Shown here one piece after another: positions 30,553 to 40,825 of a stretch of DNA of 52,026 nucleotides. Both the position numbers and the translations under genes were made by a program. A model generated the notes under the pieces. It made no database searches, was not told the DNA's origin, and saw nothing but the letters and a program-made list of their open reading frames with translations. Location: assembly GCA_027577595.1 (NCBI GenBank), contig JANBRJ010000108.1, forward strand, positions 1 to 52,026. The letters run 5' to 3'. Origin of the DNA: Coemansia sp. RSA 487 (lineage: Eukaryota > Kickxellomycota > Kickxellomycetes > Kickxellales > Kickxellaceae). Each line of letters begins with the position of its first letter. Within the stretch, counting starts at the first letter, position 1.

Positions 30553-33258
30553 CTAGGCAAATGGATCAAAATCACCTAGATCGGAAGCCTTTCCGCCAGC
30601 ATGTTTCTGGGATGCGCTAAACTTGCTGTTGTTGGCGGCACCACGTGTTTGTTCTGCTGGGTTAAGCTTCCGTTGTGGCATCAACGAAGAGGAGGAGGAG
30701 GCTGCCTGGACAAATGGAGTCATTAGTGGGGGGCTGATATTGTAGTTTGGTAGGGTATTGTTTCTATTCGCAGCATTTTGGACAACTTGGGATGCCGACA
30801 TATTACGTTGACCATTTACCATAGGTTTCGTAAAGGAGGCGGCTTGCCTTTGCTGTGGTGGTGGCGGTGGCAAAAACGACTGTGATGTGCTAGTTGTTTG
30901 TGCTGAACTGCCTAAAGTAGCACCAAATCCAAACCGTTGTGGTGTTGTTGTGCGTAGTCGTGCAGAAATGCTATTTTGCGTCGGACTAGTGGGTTTTGCT
31001 GGAGTCATGGTGGGTGAGACGTATGATCCAAATGCACCAAACTCATCATCGTCCGTAATGCTGTTAGTGGCACTGGTGAAATCGACATCCACAGGGGCAG
31101 TTGAGGCGGTTGGGCGCATAGCTGAAGATCCGCCAGGAGTCAAAGGCTTTTGGGCGGCAGGCGGTTCGTCTGCGTCCCACGCCCACCCAGAATCCTTCCC
31201 ACCAGTGGAAGGAGGAGCATCAAGATCAGCCAGAGGGTTTTTCATCGTGGTTTGCTGCTGCTGTTTCTGGCGACTGCGCTTCTGGGAGGAGGGAGAAGGG
31301 GCACCATTATTGGAGCCATTAGCTGAGCTTCCCAAGACCAATGACTCGAAAGCACTAGTATCCTCATCATGGATACTAGCCAAGTCATCGTGATCACTAA
31401 CAATGTACTGCTTCGATTCATCCGAAAGACTTGCACTACCCCGTTTATCCAAGTACTCCAAGTGTTCCCTCTCTACGCGCTCGCCCAACGTGCGAATGAC
31501 TTGCATGAATCTAGCAAACTGTTCAGCCTTCAATCTGCCATCAACGCATTGGCCCCAAAGCACTGGTAGCACTTCGGATGCAACGGCCTGCTTATCCAAA
31601 TGGCGGAGCCCAAGCTCCTCGTACATTGCAAGCATTGCCATAACGACGGCTGGCTCCCTAGTTTTTGTGCGCTTAAGCATCGGCATAACCTTAGTTATAA
31701 TAGTTTGCTTATCCAACGCCCTCAGCATCCCGTGAAGACAGATCAGCGCACGTACCTTGTGCGACAAAACACTGGCACGCGCATAAACATGTTGCACGCG
31801 GGGGAGCAGCTTTTCTTGCATGTCGCTGGGATCCAGCGATTTGGCAATAGCGGGTACCGCGCTAAGTGTCTTGTCCTGGACCCTTGGATCTGCGGATACA
31901 AGTGCCCCGTATACCAGAGCCATTACGTCTGATCGGAACACGTCCCTGGGTGATTTCTCTTCAAGCACTGCCAAATGATCCAGCACCACGCATATCGCCT
32001 GTGGCGACGATTCTTGCACAGCTACAAGTAGTGGTTTGAGACCCGGTAATGCACGCACAGTGAACTCGCGTACAGTTAGACGACCCACGATAAACAAAAT
32101 ACTGGGCATAAGGGCAGGGAGCAACTGACGATCTGTCGCTTGCTCGTATAAGAGGGTTAGTATTTTGCAGCGCAATACACGATCTGGGAACCTGGGCAGG
32201 ATGCGTACGAGGCTGCGTAAGAACAGGATCTTTTGGTCATCGGGTTGTTCAACCAGGTTCTCTAGGTACCGGAGCGTAGCCACACGGACGTCGTCAAAGT
32301 ACTTTGCTCCCTGGAACTCCCGTAGCGTTGCACGGGTCGCGGGGTCGGTGCGCAATAGTCCAGTAACAGAGGCAAGCAGGTCTTCGGGCACTTGCATAGT
32401 GGGCTCCGACAAAAGGCGTGTTAGCTCGCGCTGGTACGCGCCTACATCGTTTCTACAGTCAAGCGGCGATCTTCCTTCGGAACTGTACACGGCGGCCACC
32501 AGACACCCGAACGAGAACACGTCACATGCGGGGGACCACGATCCGTGCAGCACATACTCCGGAGCCAAGTAGTCCAGGTCCTGCTGCGTGTGCTCAGGCA
32601 TCTGGTAATCGTGCTCGAATCGCGTGGGGTTAGTCGTATTGGAAGGTTGTGCAAACCCAAAGCCGCCCAGTTTCCAATCGCCTTTGGCATTGACCAGTAC
32701 GCTTGGCGGCACCAAGTTCCCATGCACTATGCGTGCATCGGTATGCAAGAACCCAAGCGCCTTCGATACCTGAAGTAGTCCCTTTTGGATCTCCAGGTCG
32801 TCCAGCACAAACTCCTCTTCCTCATCCGTCACACGCCTAACACTGTCAGTCTTCCCAATAAGATCGTCTAAACTGGCAATCACTTGTTCAGTGACGAACA
32901 TCAGCCATGTGCGTGTTTCTTCCAATGGTTCAACCACCTGCAGCACAGACGGGTGCCGAAGTCGTGCCAGCTGCCCAGCCTCTGCGCGCAGTCGTTCTAC
33001 CACAAGCGATTGCTCGCGTTCCGTGAACAGCTGTCGGTTGATGCCTTGCTCAAAATACCGTTTCTCAAACACCCATACCGTCACATGCGTTGCTCCATTG
33101 CCACTGTTGCGTCGTGTTGCTTGGTGCAGAGCCCACAGTCCTGAGTGTCCTACCGCCGGGACATTGAGGTCCACCGCGTAATCTCGCCCGATTTTGCTTT
33201 GAATTGCATTTACGGCTGAGCTGGCTAGTCCGCGCAGCTTGTTGAGGTACCCCTCCAT
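30553..33258 (-). CDS. Scy1/SCYL2-family pseudokinase
   Basis: 901 residues from an ATG at 33258. Residues 1-330 are a protein-kinase-like fold with a degenerate catalytic core: the HRD motif is HGN (179-181) and DFG is GFG (199-201), while the APE region (LAPEYVLHG) and VFSFGCL are kept. Residues 330-600 are HEAT-like repeats (RFPDRVLRCKILTLLYE and similar). The C-terminal third is disordered, with a Lys/Gln-rich stretch, and ends SDLGDFDPFA. The family (yeast Scy1, human SCYL2/CVAK104) binds clathrin and AP-2 and works in trans-Golgi/endosome traffic. The terminal DPF would suit binding to an adaptor appendage domain, which agrees with that role. Catalysis is not expected. Confidence 0.9.
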   Translation of the reverse strand: MEGYLNKLRGLASSAVNAIQSKIGRDYAVDLNVPAVGHSGLWALHQATRRNSGNGATHVTVWVFEKRYFEQGINRQLFTEREQSLVVERLRAEAGQLARLRHPSVLQVVEPLEETRTWLMFVTEQVIASLDDLIGKTDSVRRVTDEEEEFVLDDLEIQKGLLQVSKALGFLHTDARIVHGNLVPPSVLVNAKGDWKLGGFGFAQPSNTTNPTRFEHDYQMPEHTQQDLDYLAPEYVLHGSWSPACDVFSFGCLVAAVYSSEGRSPLDCRNDVGAYQRELTRLLSEPTMQVPEDLLASVTGLLRTDPATRATLREFQGAKYFDDVRVATLRYLENLVEQPDDQKILFLRSLVRILPRFPDRVLRCKILTLLYEQATDRQLLPALMPSILFIVGRLTVREFTVRALPGLKPLLVAVQESSPQAICVVLDHLAVLEEKSPRDVFRSDVMALVYGALVSADPRVQDKTLSAVPAIAKSLDPSDMQEKLLPRVQHVYARASVLSHKVRALICLHGMLRALDKQTIITKVMPMLKRTKTREPAVVMAMLAMYEELGLRHLDKQAVASEVLPVLWGQCVDGRLKAEQFARFMQVIRTLGERVEREHLEYLDKRGSASLSDESKQYIVSDHDDLASIHDEDTSAFESLVLGSSANGSNNGAPSPSSQKRSRQKQQQQTTMKNPLADLDAPPSTGGKDSGWAWDADEPPAAQKPLTPGGSSAMRPTASTAPVDVDFTSATNSITDDDEFGAFGSYVSPTMTPAKPTSPTQNSISARLRTTTPQRFGFGATLGSSAQTTSTSQSFLPPPPPQQRQAASFTKPMVNGQRNMSASQVVQNAANRNNTLPNYNISPPLMTPFVQAASSSSSLMPQRKLNPAEQTRGAANNSKFSASQKHAGGKASDLGDFDPFA

Positions 33259-34149
33259 TACTCCTTTTGTGTATATCTAATGAGGTGGGGTCTAACAACT
33301 GGCTAGCGTAGAAAGAAAAATAGACAAAATGCAAAATGCAAAAGAAGGAAAAAGAAACAGACTTGATTTTAAAAAATGCCAAGAAATATTCTGGTCAAGT
33401 TGAAGGTTGACAACTCACCAAGGTTTCAGCGTGCTTGTCCGGGAGGTTAGACCTCAACCACTATGGTTCCTATCCGGGTAGGATCGAGGGTACAAGTCCA
33501 GAACTTTGTTTAATTCATTTAGTGTTTAGACGACAGCTTTCGACGGTTAGTTTGAGCAATGAAAGTAGATCTGCACTGCACTCCCAACGCGTATACTATG
33601 CCACAATTCATAGAGATGCTGAAGAACGGAACGTCTCTGTAAAGGAGGTGGTCGCACTCTCTGATCATATAGATATCAGTCAACTCTGGCTCCATCTACT
33701 GCCTCTTCCACTGGAAACGAGTCCCTAATCAAAAAGACAGCGACCAGGCAAACATCGGACAGGAATTTTTCGATTAACCATGTTGTCCACTACCAATAAA
33801 ATGATCTAGCTGTTGGAAGCGAGGTAGCTTATATGGACAATGGTATCCCTATCCATTGCCAGCTGTCCAAGCTATAACCTATAAAAATATGGGAACTTTT
33901 CAGTAACAGCTTATAAGCAATAGCAACAATACCACAGACAACCACAGACATGCAACACATACTTTCCAAATCCTATTACATCTACATGATAATAGTGAAT
34001 GATATGAAGAAAAAAAGCAGCCATCCTTTTCATAACAATTATTAGTTTTTCAAGTTCAAGATTTCAAGTAAAACTAAAGTTCCTTCTCATTTATTCAATA
34101 AACCGTTGCTTTGTATAGCCGCTACAACTAAACGCAAGCTACTCGAATA
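33259..34149. other. Spacer upstream of the hairpins
   Basis: Holds the promoter of the Scy1/SCYL2 gene. A plus-strand frame at 33435-33728 is open but has no recognised domain and I do not call it. A TATA-like box (TATAAAAATA, 33880-33889) with a CA-rich leader leads only to a 31-codon frame at 33950, so it may be the promoter of a lost or spliced gene. Confidence 0.45.
33880..33889 (+). promoter_or_regulatory. TATA-like box with CA-rich leader, no clear gene
   Basis: TATAAAAATA followed at 60-70 bases by AACAATACCACAGACAACCA-type leader and an ATG at 33950. The resemblance to the promoter and leader of the small Gly/Cys gene suggests a genuine promoter. The downstream frame is only 31 codons, so the matching gene may be the broken secreted gene further on or may be gone. 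Confidence 0.35.
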
Positions 34150-34212
34150 GTTGGATAGCATGTGACATGCTATCCAACAATATGGTTGACTCAATGCTAG
34201 TCAATCATATTG
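34150..34212. repeat. Two abutting inverted repeats (double hairpin)
   Basis: First: 14-bp perfect arms (GTTGGATAGCATGT, 34150-34163; ACATGCTATCCAAC, 34165-34178) around a single G. Second: arms CAATATGGTTGACT (34178-34191) and AGTCAATCATATTG (34199-34212), matching at 13 of 14 positions around a 7-base loop. The two share one base. They do not lie in a recognised gene. Confidence 0.85.
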
Positions 34213-34451
34213 CAGCTCAGCTTGGGTGCCAGGTTGTTATCGCAGTTGCACTGGGGTGAGAATGGCTTGGCTTGTGGCTGTGACCCAGCCTGCAAGTCAT
34301 TGAGCTGAGCCTGCAGTATGATAGGTGCATCGAAGAGTTCTGCTTGGTTTGAATTTGAATACTTGAAATAAATACTAGCTATTTCTGTGAAAGCTGGGCT
34401 CTTCCACAGCCTGCACAGAGCAAGCACAAAAGGTTCACAGTTTCGCTAACG

Positions 34452-35028
34452 ATGACGATGTCAGCTTTCCATTCGTATACGACGGTAGCGATGCTGGTGA
34501 TTCTGCAGATATGCTTGTCGTATGCAATGATATCCTCAATAGCAATGCTGGTTTCTCAGCGATGTACGGTAGCAGTTGCATCTATTCCTCTCCTATAGCG
34601 TCCAAGGATCACGATAAATGCTTCAGAAATAATGTTGATTTATACGCAACACTAGTTGGTGCTGGTGCCGGTGCTTCTGCGGATCCGAAAAACGGAATGT
34701 AGCTTTTTTTTCCTTGGAGGAATTCGGTTTGGCTGCGATCCCATCCCGCCAAGGCACATACGGTCGTTCAGATGCGTTCAATGGATGCAAGAGCTTTCGC
34801 ATAGATGAGTATTGCCGTTTCCCACTTCAGCATTACAATGATTTCAACATATTCGTTGCTAAATTGGTGCATGGTCCGCCAGCCGAGCCGAGTGTCTGCT
34901 ATTCCAAGGAGACTTGTATTTACGAGTTAGACACCGACGAGCATTGCAAGACGATTGGAAAGTGTGTTTTGGTTGATCCCTGGGCTTGGAGATCTTTTCT
35001 TTTGGATGCACGGGTTGAGCGGTTGTGA
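34452..35028 (+). pseudogene. Broken secreted-protein gene, Cys-rich
   Basis: A plausible signal peptide begins at an ATG at 34452 (MTMSAFHSYTTVAML, then a hydrophobic stretch). Downstream, Cys-containing protein-like segments appear in other frames, for example GSSCIYSSPIASKDHDKC and, nearer the end, HGPPAEPSVCYSKETC followed by an acidic/Cys stretch and LVDPWAWRSF. The gene is broken, with about two breaks unless undetected introns explain part of it. The family is not recognised. It looks like a secreted Cys-rich protein of moderate age of decay. Confidence 0.45.
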
Positions 35029-35542
35029 CAACTGCAGGCGTGCTCTCTACTGGTACACACGGAATATGCAGGATGTGACTATCTGCCTTCGGAAGTACAG
35101 AATGCTATGTGAGTAAGCGAAGAAAGAGTCTGGCGATGATATTAATGCGGGAGGGAGGTGAGCCAGTGTTTTTTACTTTCAATATATTTAGTTTCTTTTA
35201 CTTGTGGCATGGCAAAGGCATGATACATTTGTAGCTTTTGTAGAAACAGCAAGTATGCATTGTTGTCATTTATTTTTATAAAAGAAAAGGAACTAGAGAG
35301 AAGGAACTAATGCTTAATCATCGTTTACAACCACATTGTTTGCTGTCTTTTTTTTTTTCCCGCTGAACCACGATCAAAAACGGCATTTGCGACGCTTACA
35401 TGCCAATCAACTACTTTTGGTCATTATGTCGCGGTGGGTTCAAACCACGGTTGGTATGTTAATATTGTATGCGGAAAAATATTGGCTCACCCCCACATTA
35501 AAAGAGAAAAAAAAGTATATCTTGACCACTGTACAGGTTCGT
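35029..35542. other. Spacer
   Basis: A/T-rich; separates the broken secreted gene from the 3' end of the Sec39-like gene. A GGTTCAAACC word near 35438 resembles a tRNA B box but no tRNA fold accompanies it. No gene is called. Confidence 0.5.
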
Positions 35543-38500
35543 TCACAGCTTTTCCAGATCCGCATCCAGATCAAGGTCGTCGTCACCCCATCCGTCATCG
35601 GCTACAGCCTCTTCGGTTTCGGTCTCATCGATTTGTGTTGGCAGGGGCAGAGGAGGCGATGGCTGGGGCTTAATCTCAGCAGTTTCGCCAAGAACCAGGC
35701 GATCCACATGCACTAGCCACCGCTCAACCGTTTGGTCAGATGCCGCGAACCGGTAGAGCAAAGGCATGTCAACGAGTTCGTAGATCCACGCAAGGGCTTG
35801 GTCACGCATGCCGGCACTGTGAGCCGCATATATTGCGCGCCGGAGCAGCTCGTGCGCCGGCTGCATCCCGGCCGCCAGAGAAGCCATTATCTGCGGATCA
35901 TCTCTAATCACCAGCGCATCGACTAACGCCTGGTCGTCGCTGTTGGCGAGCCCGCTTACCGTTGCTGCCTGCAGCAATGTGCGGCCCAGTGCATCCAGAA
36001 GCTGCGGACTGCCCGCACATGCTGCCACATAGCCCCGCGCAACTATCGCCACATGCAAGGCAGCGCTGTCCAGAACCATCGCGCATGCCCGTCCATACTC
36101 GACTGGCTGTGGCTGTGGCTGTAGCTCGTCGCCAGATTCGAGAAGCAGGTCATCGTCATCGATATCCCATGCGGTATCCGCGTCCTCACTGTCAACAGCA
36201 ACAGCATCTGGGTCCTGTGTCTGTGTAGAAGCAGAAGCCCCAGCGGCCATGACATAGATAACGAGCTCCATGCACTGCTCGGCCCATGCATCACTCGGAT
36301 ACGCCAGTCCCAGTGTAGCCAGCGGTGCCACCATGCTTGGGCTGCGACGAGCGTCCTCCAGAAGCAAGCCAAAGGAAGGGGTCCCCGCGATCTGCGTAAA
36401 CAAGCCCTCGTGGTTAACGATCGCTCGCACCACACGGCAGGGCGCCTGGTCCCTGACGCCCCACTCGATAAGCGCAGACACGCACTGGTCGATTTCACGG
36501 CCCTGTCCACCGGCAGCAGACCATCTGACAAGCAACGCAACAAGAACATCAATTAGCTGTTTCTTGTCGGCACTAGTGTTGTGGAGAAGCTTTAGCCATG
36601 CAGCGCACCGACCCTCGATACTGCACGCCTCAGTTGTCTGCTCGATTTTAACGCCCCAGTGTTTATCTGCCAGGAGACAAAAGTGCAAAAGATCCGACGA
36701 CACTGCAGAAGAACTTTCTAATGCGTGCGAGCCCACACTGTGGTGGTCGACCGCTTCTAGCAGAGCCAGCTGTACTGAGCTGTCCAGTGCGCTGCTGCGT
36801 GCCAGTTTAATGAGAGACGCGCTGAACGCGCCGCTGAACGTTTTCATCACCGCACCAAGCGCGCTGCCGTCGCCAAAGTTGAAGCTGCACAGCTCCATCG
36901 GTGGCTCAGCAATCGCCTTCAGCCGCTTCCCCAGCGCACCGTCATTACTGCCAGACGACTGACTGTGCTCGCTTATGACGCACTGGATCACTTGCATGTA
37001 CACCTGCGACAGCTCTGGCACCCGCACACCGTCCTGATCCAGATGGCCCACGAGGTCCTGGACACGCATGTAGCACTCGCACACGAAATAAGCAGCCACA
37101 CTTTCGTCGGCCGCCATTTGGCCAAGCACATCGATACAGGCGTCGCATAAAAGGTCCGCAGGCGGTTTGTCCTTGAAACCCCACTCGTTGTGTGGAGTTG
37201 CACAGACGTCCAGCTGCGCTGTCCATTGGTCCGACAGACTGGCAAACGTGAACGGATCTTGAATCGCACGCAAGCCGACCGCATACTCCATGTATGCCTG
37301 CGCATCTTTTGCTAGTGGCGGCAAGGCCTGGCCGATGTTGTTTGTGATGTGTTCGCAACACATCGATACGCCATCGTACCGGGTATCTAGACCCAGGGGC
37401 CGGCTGGCACCGGCGCTGAACGCCAGAAATCCAGCCAGCGCGGAAATGTCCTCGACAGAAGACATGTGTGGCAAGCAGGCATTAAACATACGGTAAATCT
37501 GCTCTTCCGTTTCACTATACAGGGATGCATTGGTGGCAACGTCTGTCAGAGCCCAGAGGCACAGCCTACTGGCAAGCATGCTGCCGCTTTCGGCCCACCA
37601 AACGCCTTTTCTTGGGCTGTCGGTATCATTCAAGGGGCGGAGCTTTGCCAAATCAGGCGTAAGCCGAACAAGCTCCTCCACAGCAGCGGGCCAAAACGCC
37701 TGCCCTTTCTCGGATAGCACCGCATGGCACTCGGCATCGTTGGCGCACGCAAACGGAGCAACTACATCGGCAAACCGCATGCTCTGAACAACCTCTGAAG
37801 CGTCCTGCGAGATCTGCTTGGCTAGTGCTAGTCGCACCAGCGCTTGCTGCTCGCCCTCTGCGTCTCCCGCTGACTGGAGGCACCGGGCATAGAAGGCGTA
37901 AAATGCCTCGAGCATTGCGTAGTTGGTCTGGTCTAGCTGCGGCAGCACACGGGCTACAAGCACCCTGATGGCTTCTTGTGGATACCGTTTGGCCACATCG
38001 GCCTCCATGCGCCTTCCGAACGCGGCATCCCTACTGTCCTTTGGCTTTTTGGCCGTTGTCAGTGCAAAGTCCAGCCATTCCAGCAGCAGCTCACGACGCT
38101 GTGTATCCATTGCGTCATCTGTCGCAGCCAGTGTCAGTCGCAGACAGCGCTTGATGATAGCCGCGTCGAATGTGCGGATAGAGTCAAGGTTCACCACATC
38201 AGTGTCGCTGGTGTCCGAAGCTGTCAATGGAGTGTCTGCCTTTGCTGGCTGAGCAGCCACAGTACTACCGATCAGTGTTTCGTGGACAATGGAGACTGGG
38301 TCGTTGTCGGTCTGGTCAAGCGATAATGGCTCAGCCCATGACGACAGGTCATTTGGTTCCGGGGAATTGGTGAGATGATCAGCCTGGATCTGGTTCCACA
38401 GCTGAAGGATCCTGGGGATCTCGCCAGTTGGGCACAGGCCAAGGGCAATTGACGCTACCTCTAGTCTGCGCTCGTTTGCAACCGATGACCGAGCAGCAGT

Positions 38501-40534
38501 GCTGCTGTCCCATTGGTCGTTGCTGCTCCATTTCGCTGCCAGCTCAACACAGGCTCTCCAGATACATTCGATAGCGCGCACCTCAATCTGCACCGGCTGT
38601 TGTTGAGGAGATCCAGCAGTATCGGCCAAATCAGAAGTACCGCTTCCCAAAAGCTGCTTTGATCTGTAAACCTCGGTCGCTGCTTGCGCTCTTGCCAGCA
38701 CAGGACGGGCGTTTGCCAGCTGGCGCGTATAGTCATATGCTGCACTATAGTCGGCACTATTGGTCGCAGCTTCAAGCAATAGCGCCGCCACCAGCGCCTC
38801 TGAAACCGAGTGCACGCCAAGATCGCGCCTTGACGGCACTGGCTCGCTATTAGCTGCATCATTGGCAGCACCCGAGGCTGCTAGAGACTCTTTGCTTTCC
38901 TTGGAAAGTGCTGCGATCTCCTGAAGCTTGGCAGCGATCTCGCGGACTATCCTCTGTTTCTTGTACCCACCGGGAGTGCGTGCAAGGATATCCTTGAGCA
39001 GCGTGTAGGGGTCGGAGGACAGTCTTATTTCGATAGGAAGCACTTCTCCTGAAGCCAAAGTTGCACGGTCGCTCGATTTGAAGATTGCAGAGAACCCACT
39101 GGCACCCAGCGTCCATACCAAGTGCGCAGCATCAATAAGGGTCCGTTCCTTCTTCACAGCCGGATCGTTCCTTTGAATAAAAGCAGGAAGAACATCCAAG
39201 CACCGCGACGCCGACCGCACCAGCCCAGTATCCATATTCCCGGATTCCGCATTATCGAACATCTCGCACGCAGCTTGGCACACAGCGTCGCGAACAACAT
39301 GCGTGTTTGTAAACGGCGGCTGTGCATCAATGAGTGCTTGCGCTTGCTCGAACTGCTCGCCGCTCAAAAGCCGCTGCAGGTACTCTTGCTTGATGGATTC
39401 TAGAGGAAGGCATGAGAAAAGTCCCGCTGAGTGCAGGTGGACCAGTTCAGACCACAGTGGAACGCCCTCGGGTCGTGTGGCACCGAGACGAAGTGCAGAA
39501 AGTATCAGCTTGACAAGAAGCCTCTGCTGGTCGTCCATGCCCTGCTGGCAAGCAGCGATTGTCGGCACATCGACGTCCAGGCCGAGACGTGCAAGCGTCT
39601 TGCCTGTTTCTATTTGCGCAAGCGTTGTGCCGAGGACCGCTGGTATTTCTTCTGCTGTTAGCGACGCAAACGACTCGGGCTGTGCATCGCGGATCTTGTG
39701 CCAAATGGACTCGGGGAACACGACGGCGCCGCTGCTAGACTTGGCATCAGTCAGACGCGCTAGAACGCTTAGAGCGTCGTTGGCAGCAGCGATATCGCTG
39801 CAGGGGCCCCCAACAGCGTAGATGGCAGCAAGAACAATGTGCGTGTCGAACAGCTGTGGGTGCTGTGTGATAAGTGAATTTAATAGCTTGTGCGGCGAGC
39901 CAACCATGTTGCGTGTCCACCAACGGTTCCATGCAGCACGAAGCAGCGATCCGTCCGGTTTGCTCGCATCCAGCTCCAGGACCGCAAGCACAGGGTCGGC
40001 CAGATCAGACAGCTCGCTGACTCGCGCCAATGCCCACGCAACCAGATCATCCAGAGTCATTGCGTTGAGGTCAGCAAGCGTGACACCGCTAGTTGCTGGC
40101 GAATACGCCGTAGCTCCCTCCCGCTCGCCAAGGACGACCGATTGCAGCAGCATGGCTCTTTGCAGCGCATCGTCGATTTGCTTATAGCCATCGGGGGCCG
40201 CCTGTTTATCGACCTGCTGTTCTTTGATGGCCTCGAGCCACTGCACGGCCCAGTCGATGCGCCCGGTCCACCGGTCGACGGCCTCTGCGCGCGCAACACA
40301 AGCACTCGTCCACTCCTCACTTTGCGCCGTGTCTGCTGATAGCTGCTCGGACACATGATTGAATACTAGAGCTGCCAGTCCGCGTGAGTCGAGGCATTCC
40401 GGCACGGCTTCGAGAACGGCCGCAGGATCCAGGGTCAGCTCGTCCAGCGTCGCGGCTAGCTGCGCGAGATTGGTGCATGCAGATAGCCGTAACAACGACG
40501 GGTCGGGCGGATTAGAACTGTCTGTAGCTGGCAT
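35543..40534 (-). CDS. Sec39-domain protein (Dsl1/NRZ tethering complex, NBAS-like)
   Basis: 1663 residues from an ATG at 40534, one frame. The whole length is alpha-helical repeat sequence with Leu/Ala-rich helices and many acidic residues, without beta-propeller or enzyme motifs. The stretch WNRWWTRNMVGSPHKLLNSL, the ADPVLAVLELD segment and the repeated AWxxxLxxA helices suit the Sec39 family, subunits of the ER-located Dsl1 (NRZ) complex that tethers Golgi-derived COPI vesicles. Two acidic Trp-containing segments near the C-terminus (DTAWDIDDDDLLLESGDEL, and DDGWGDDDLDLDADLEKL at the end) resemble acidic Trp motifs of such tethering proteins. It is longer than yeast Sec39 (about 700) and shorter than animal NBAS. 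Identification rests on overall character, so confidence is moderate. Confidence 0.6.
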   Translation of the reverse strand: MPATDSSNPPDPSLLRLSACTNLAQLAATLDELTLDPAAVLEAVPECLDSRGLAALVFNHVSEQLSADTAQSEEWTSACVARAEAVDRWTGRIDWAVQWLEAIKEQQVDKQAAPDGYKQIDDALQRAMLLQSVVLGEREGATAYSPATSGVTLADLNAMTLDDLVAWALARVSELSDLADPVLAVLELDASKPDGSLLRAAWNRWWTRNMVGSPHKLLNSLITQHPQLFDTHIVLAAIYAVGGPCSDIAAANDALSVLARLTDAKSSSGAVVFPESIWHKIRDAQPESFASLTAEEIPAVLGTTLAQIETGKTLARLGLDVDVPTIAACQQGMDDQQRLLVKLILSALRLGATRPEGVPLWSELVHLHSAGLFSCLPLESIKQEYLQRLLSGEQFEQAQALIDAQPPFTNTHVVRDAVCQAACEMFDNAESGNMDTGLVRSASRCLDVLPAFIQRNDPAVKKERTLIDAAHLVWTLGASGFSAIFKSSDRATLASGEVLPIEIRLSSDPYTLLKDILARTPGGYKKQRIVREIAAKLQEIAALSKESKESLAASGAANDAANSEPVPSRRDLGVHSVSEALVAALLLEAATNSADYSAAYDYTRQLANARPVLARAQAATEVYRSKQLLGSGTSDLADTAGSPQQQPVQIEVRAIECIWRACVELAAKWSSNDQWDSSTAARSSVANERRLEVASIALGLCPTGEIPRILQLWNQIQADHLTNSPEPNDLSSWAEPLSLDQTDNDPVSIVHETLIGSTVAAQPAKADTPLTASDTSDTDVVNLDSIRTFDAAIIKRCLRLTLAATDDAMDTQRRELLLEWLDFALTTAKKPKDSRDAAFGRRMEADVAKRYPQEAIRVLVARVLPQLDQTNYAMLEAFYAFYARCLQSAGDAEGEQQALVRLALAKQISQDASEVVQSMRFADVVAPFACANDAECHAVLSEKGQAFWPAAVEELVRLTPDLAKLRPLNDTDSPRKGVWWAESGSMLASRLCLWALTDVATNASLYSETEEQIYRMFNACLPHMSSVEDISALAGFLAFSAGASRPLGLDTRYDGVSMCCEHITNNIGQALPPLAKDAQAYMEYAVGLRAIQDPFTFASLSDQWTAQLDVCATPHNEWGFKDKPPADLLCDACIDVLGQMAADESVAAYFVCECYMRVQDLVGHLDQDGVRVPELSQVYMQVIQCVISEHSQSSGSNDGALGKRLKAIAEPPMELCSFNFGDGSALGAVMKTFSGAFSASLIKLARSSALDSSVQLALLEAVDHHSVGSHALESSSAVSSDLLHFCLLADKHWGVKIEQTTEACSIEGRCAAWLKLLHNTSADKKQLIDVLVALLVRWSAAGGQGREIDQCVSALIEWGVRDQAPCRVVRAIVNHEGLFTQIAGTPSFGLLLEDARRSPSMVAPLATLGLAYPSDAWAEQCMELVIYVMAAGASASTQTQDPDAVAVDSEDADTAWDIDDDDLLLESGDELQPQPQPVEYGRACAMVLDSAALHVAIVARGYVAACAGSPQLLDALGRTLLQAATVSGLANSDDQALVDALVIRDDPQIMASLAAGMQPAHELLRRAIYAAHSAGMRDQALAWIYELVDMPLLYRFAASDQTVERWLVHVDRLVLGETAEIKPQPSPPLPLPTQIDETETEEAVADDGWGDDDLDLDADLEKL

Positions 40535-40825
40535 TGAAGATTTGGAATGAAATGCAAAAGAGGGGCTGATTTCTCAGTGTATGCACAAATCAGGAAACGC
40601 CAAGTAAGCTAGCTAGCTTGTTAGAGTGCAAAAAAGCGGTGTTTTATAAAATTCGAAACAAAGAGGCTATACAGAGGGTAGAGAAGAGCTTTAGAGGGTA
40701 ACAGAAGAAAGGTATAAGATGGAGTTTGAGCTGAAATGACGAAAACGAAAGAGCCAGCTCTATTAATTTTTTTTCGCTTCATATAAAGGCTCCTCTTCCT
40801 TTTCTTTTCTCTCAGAAAATGGCTG

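Noticed and set aside
33435-33728. 97-codon plus-strand frame before the hairpins
   Set aside because: No ATG context, domain or promoter of its own; residues have no recognisable pattern. It could be a relic but cannot be supported.
35424-35450. tRNA B-box-like word GGTTCAAACC
   Set aside because: Only a partial T-arm stem forms; there is no A box, anticodon arm or acceptor stem around it.
40606-40619. 14-base palindrome AAGCTAGCTAGCTT upstream of the Sec39-like gene
   Set aside because: Built from a simple CTAG repeat and isolated; no second copy or clear role, so it is kept only as a note.
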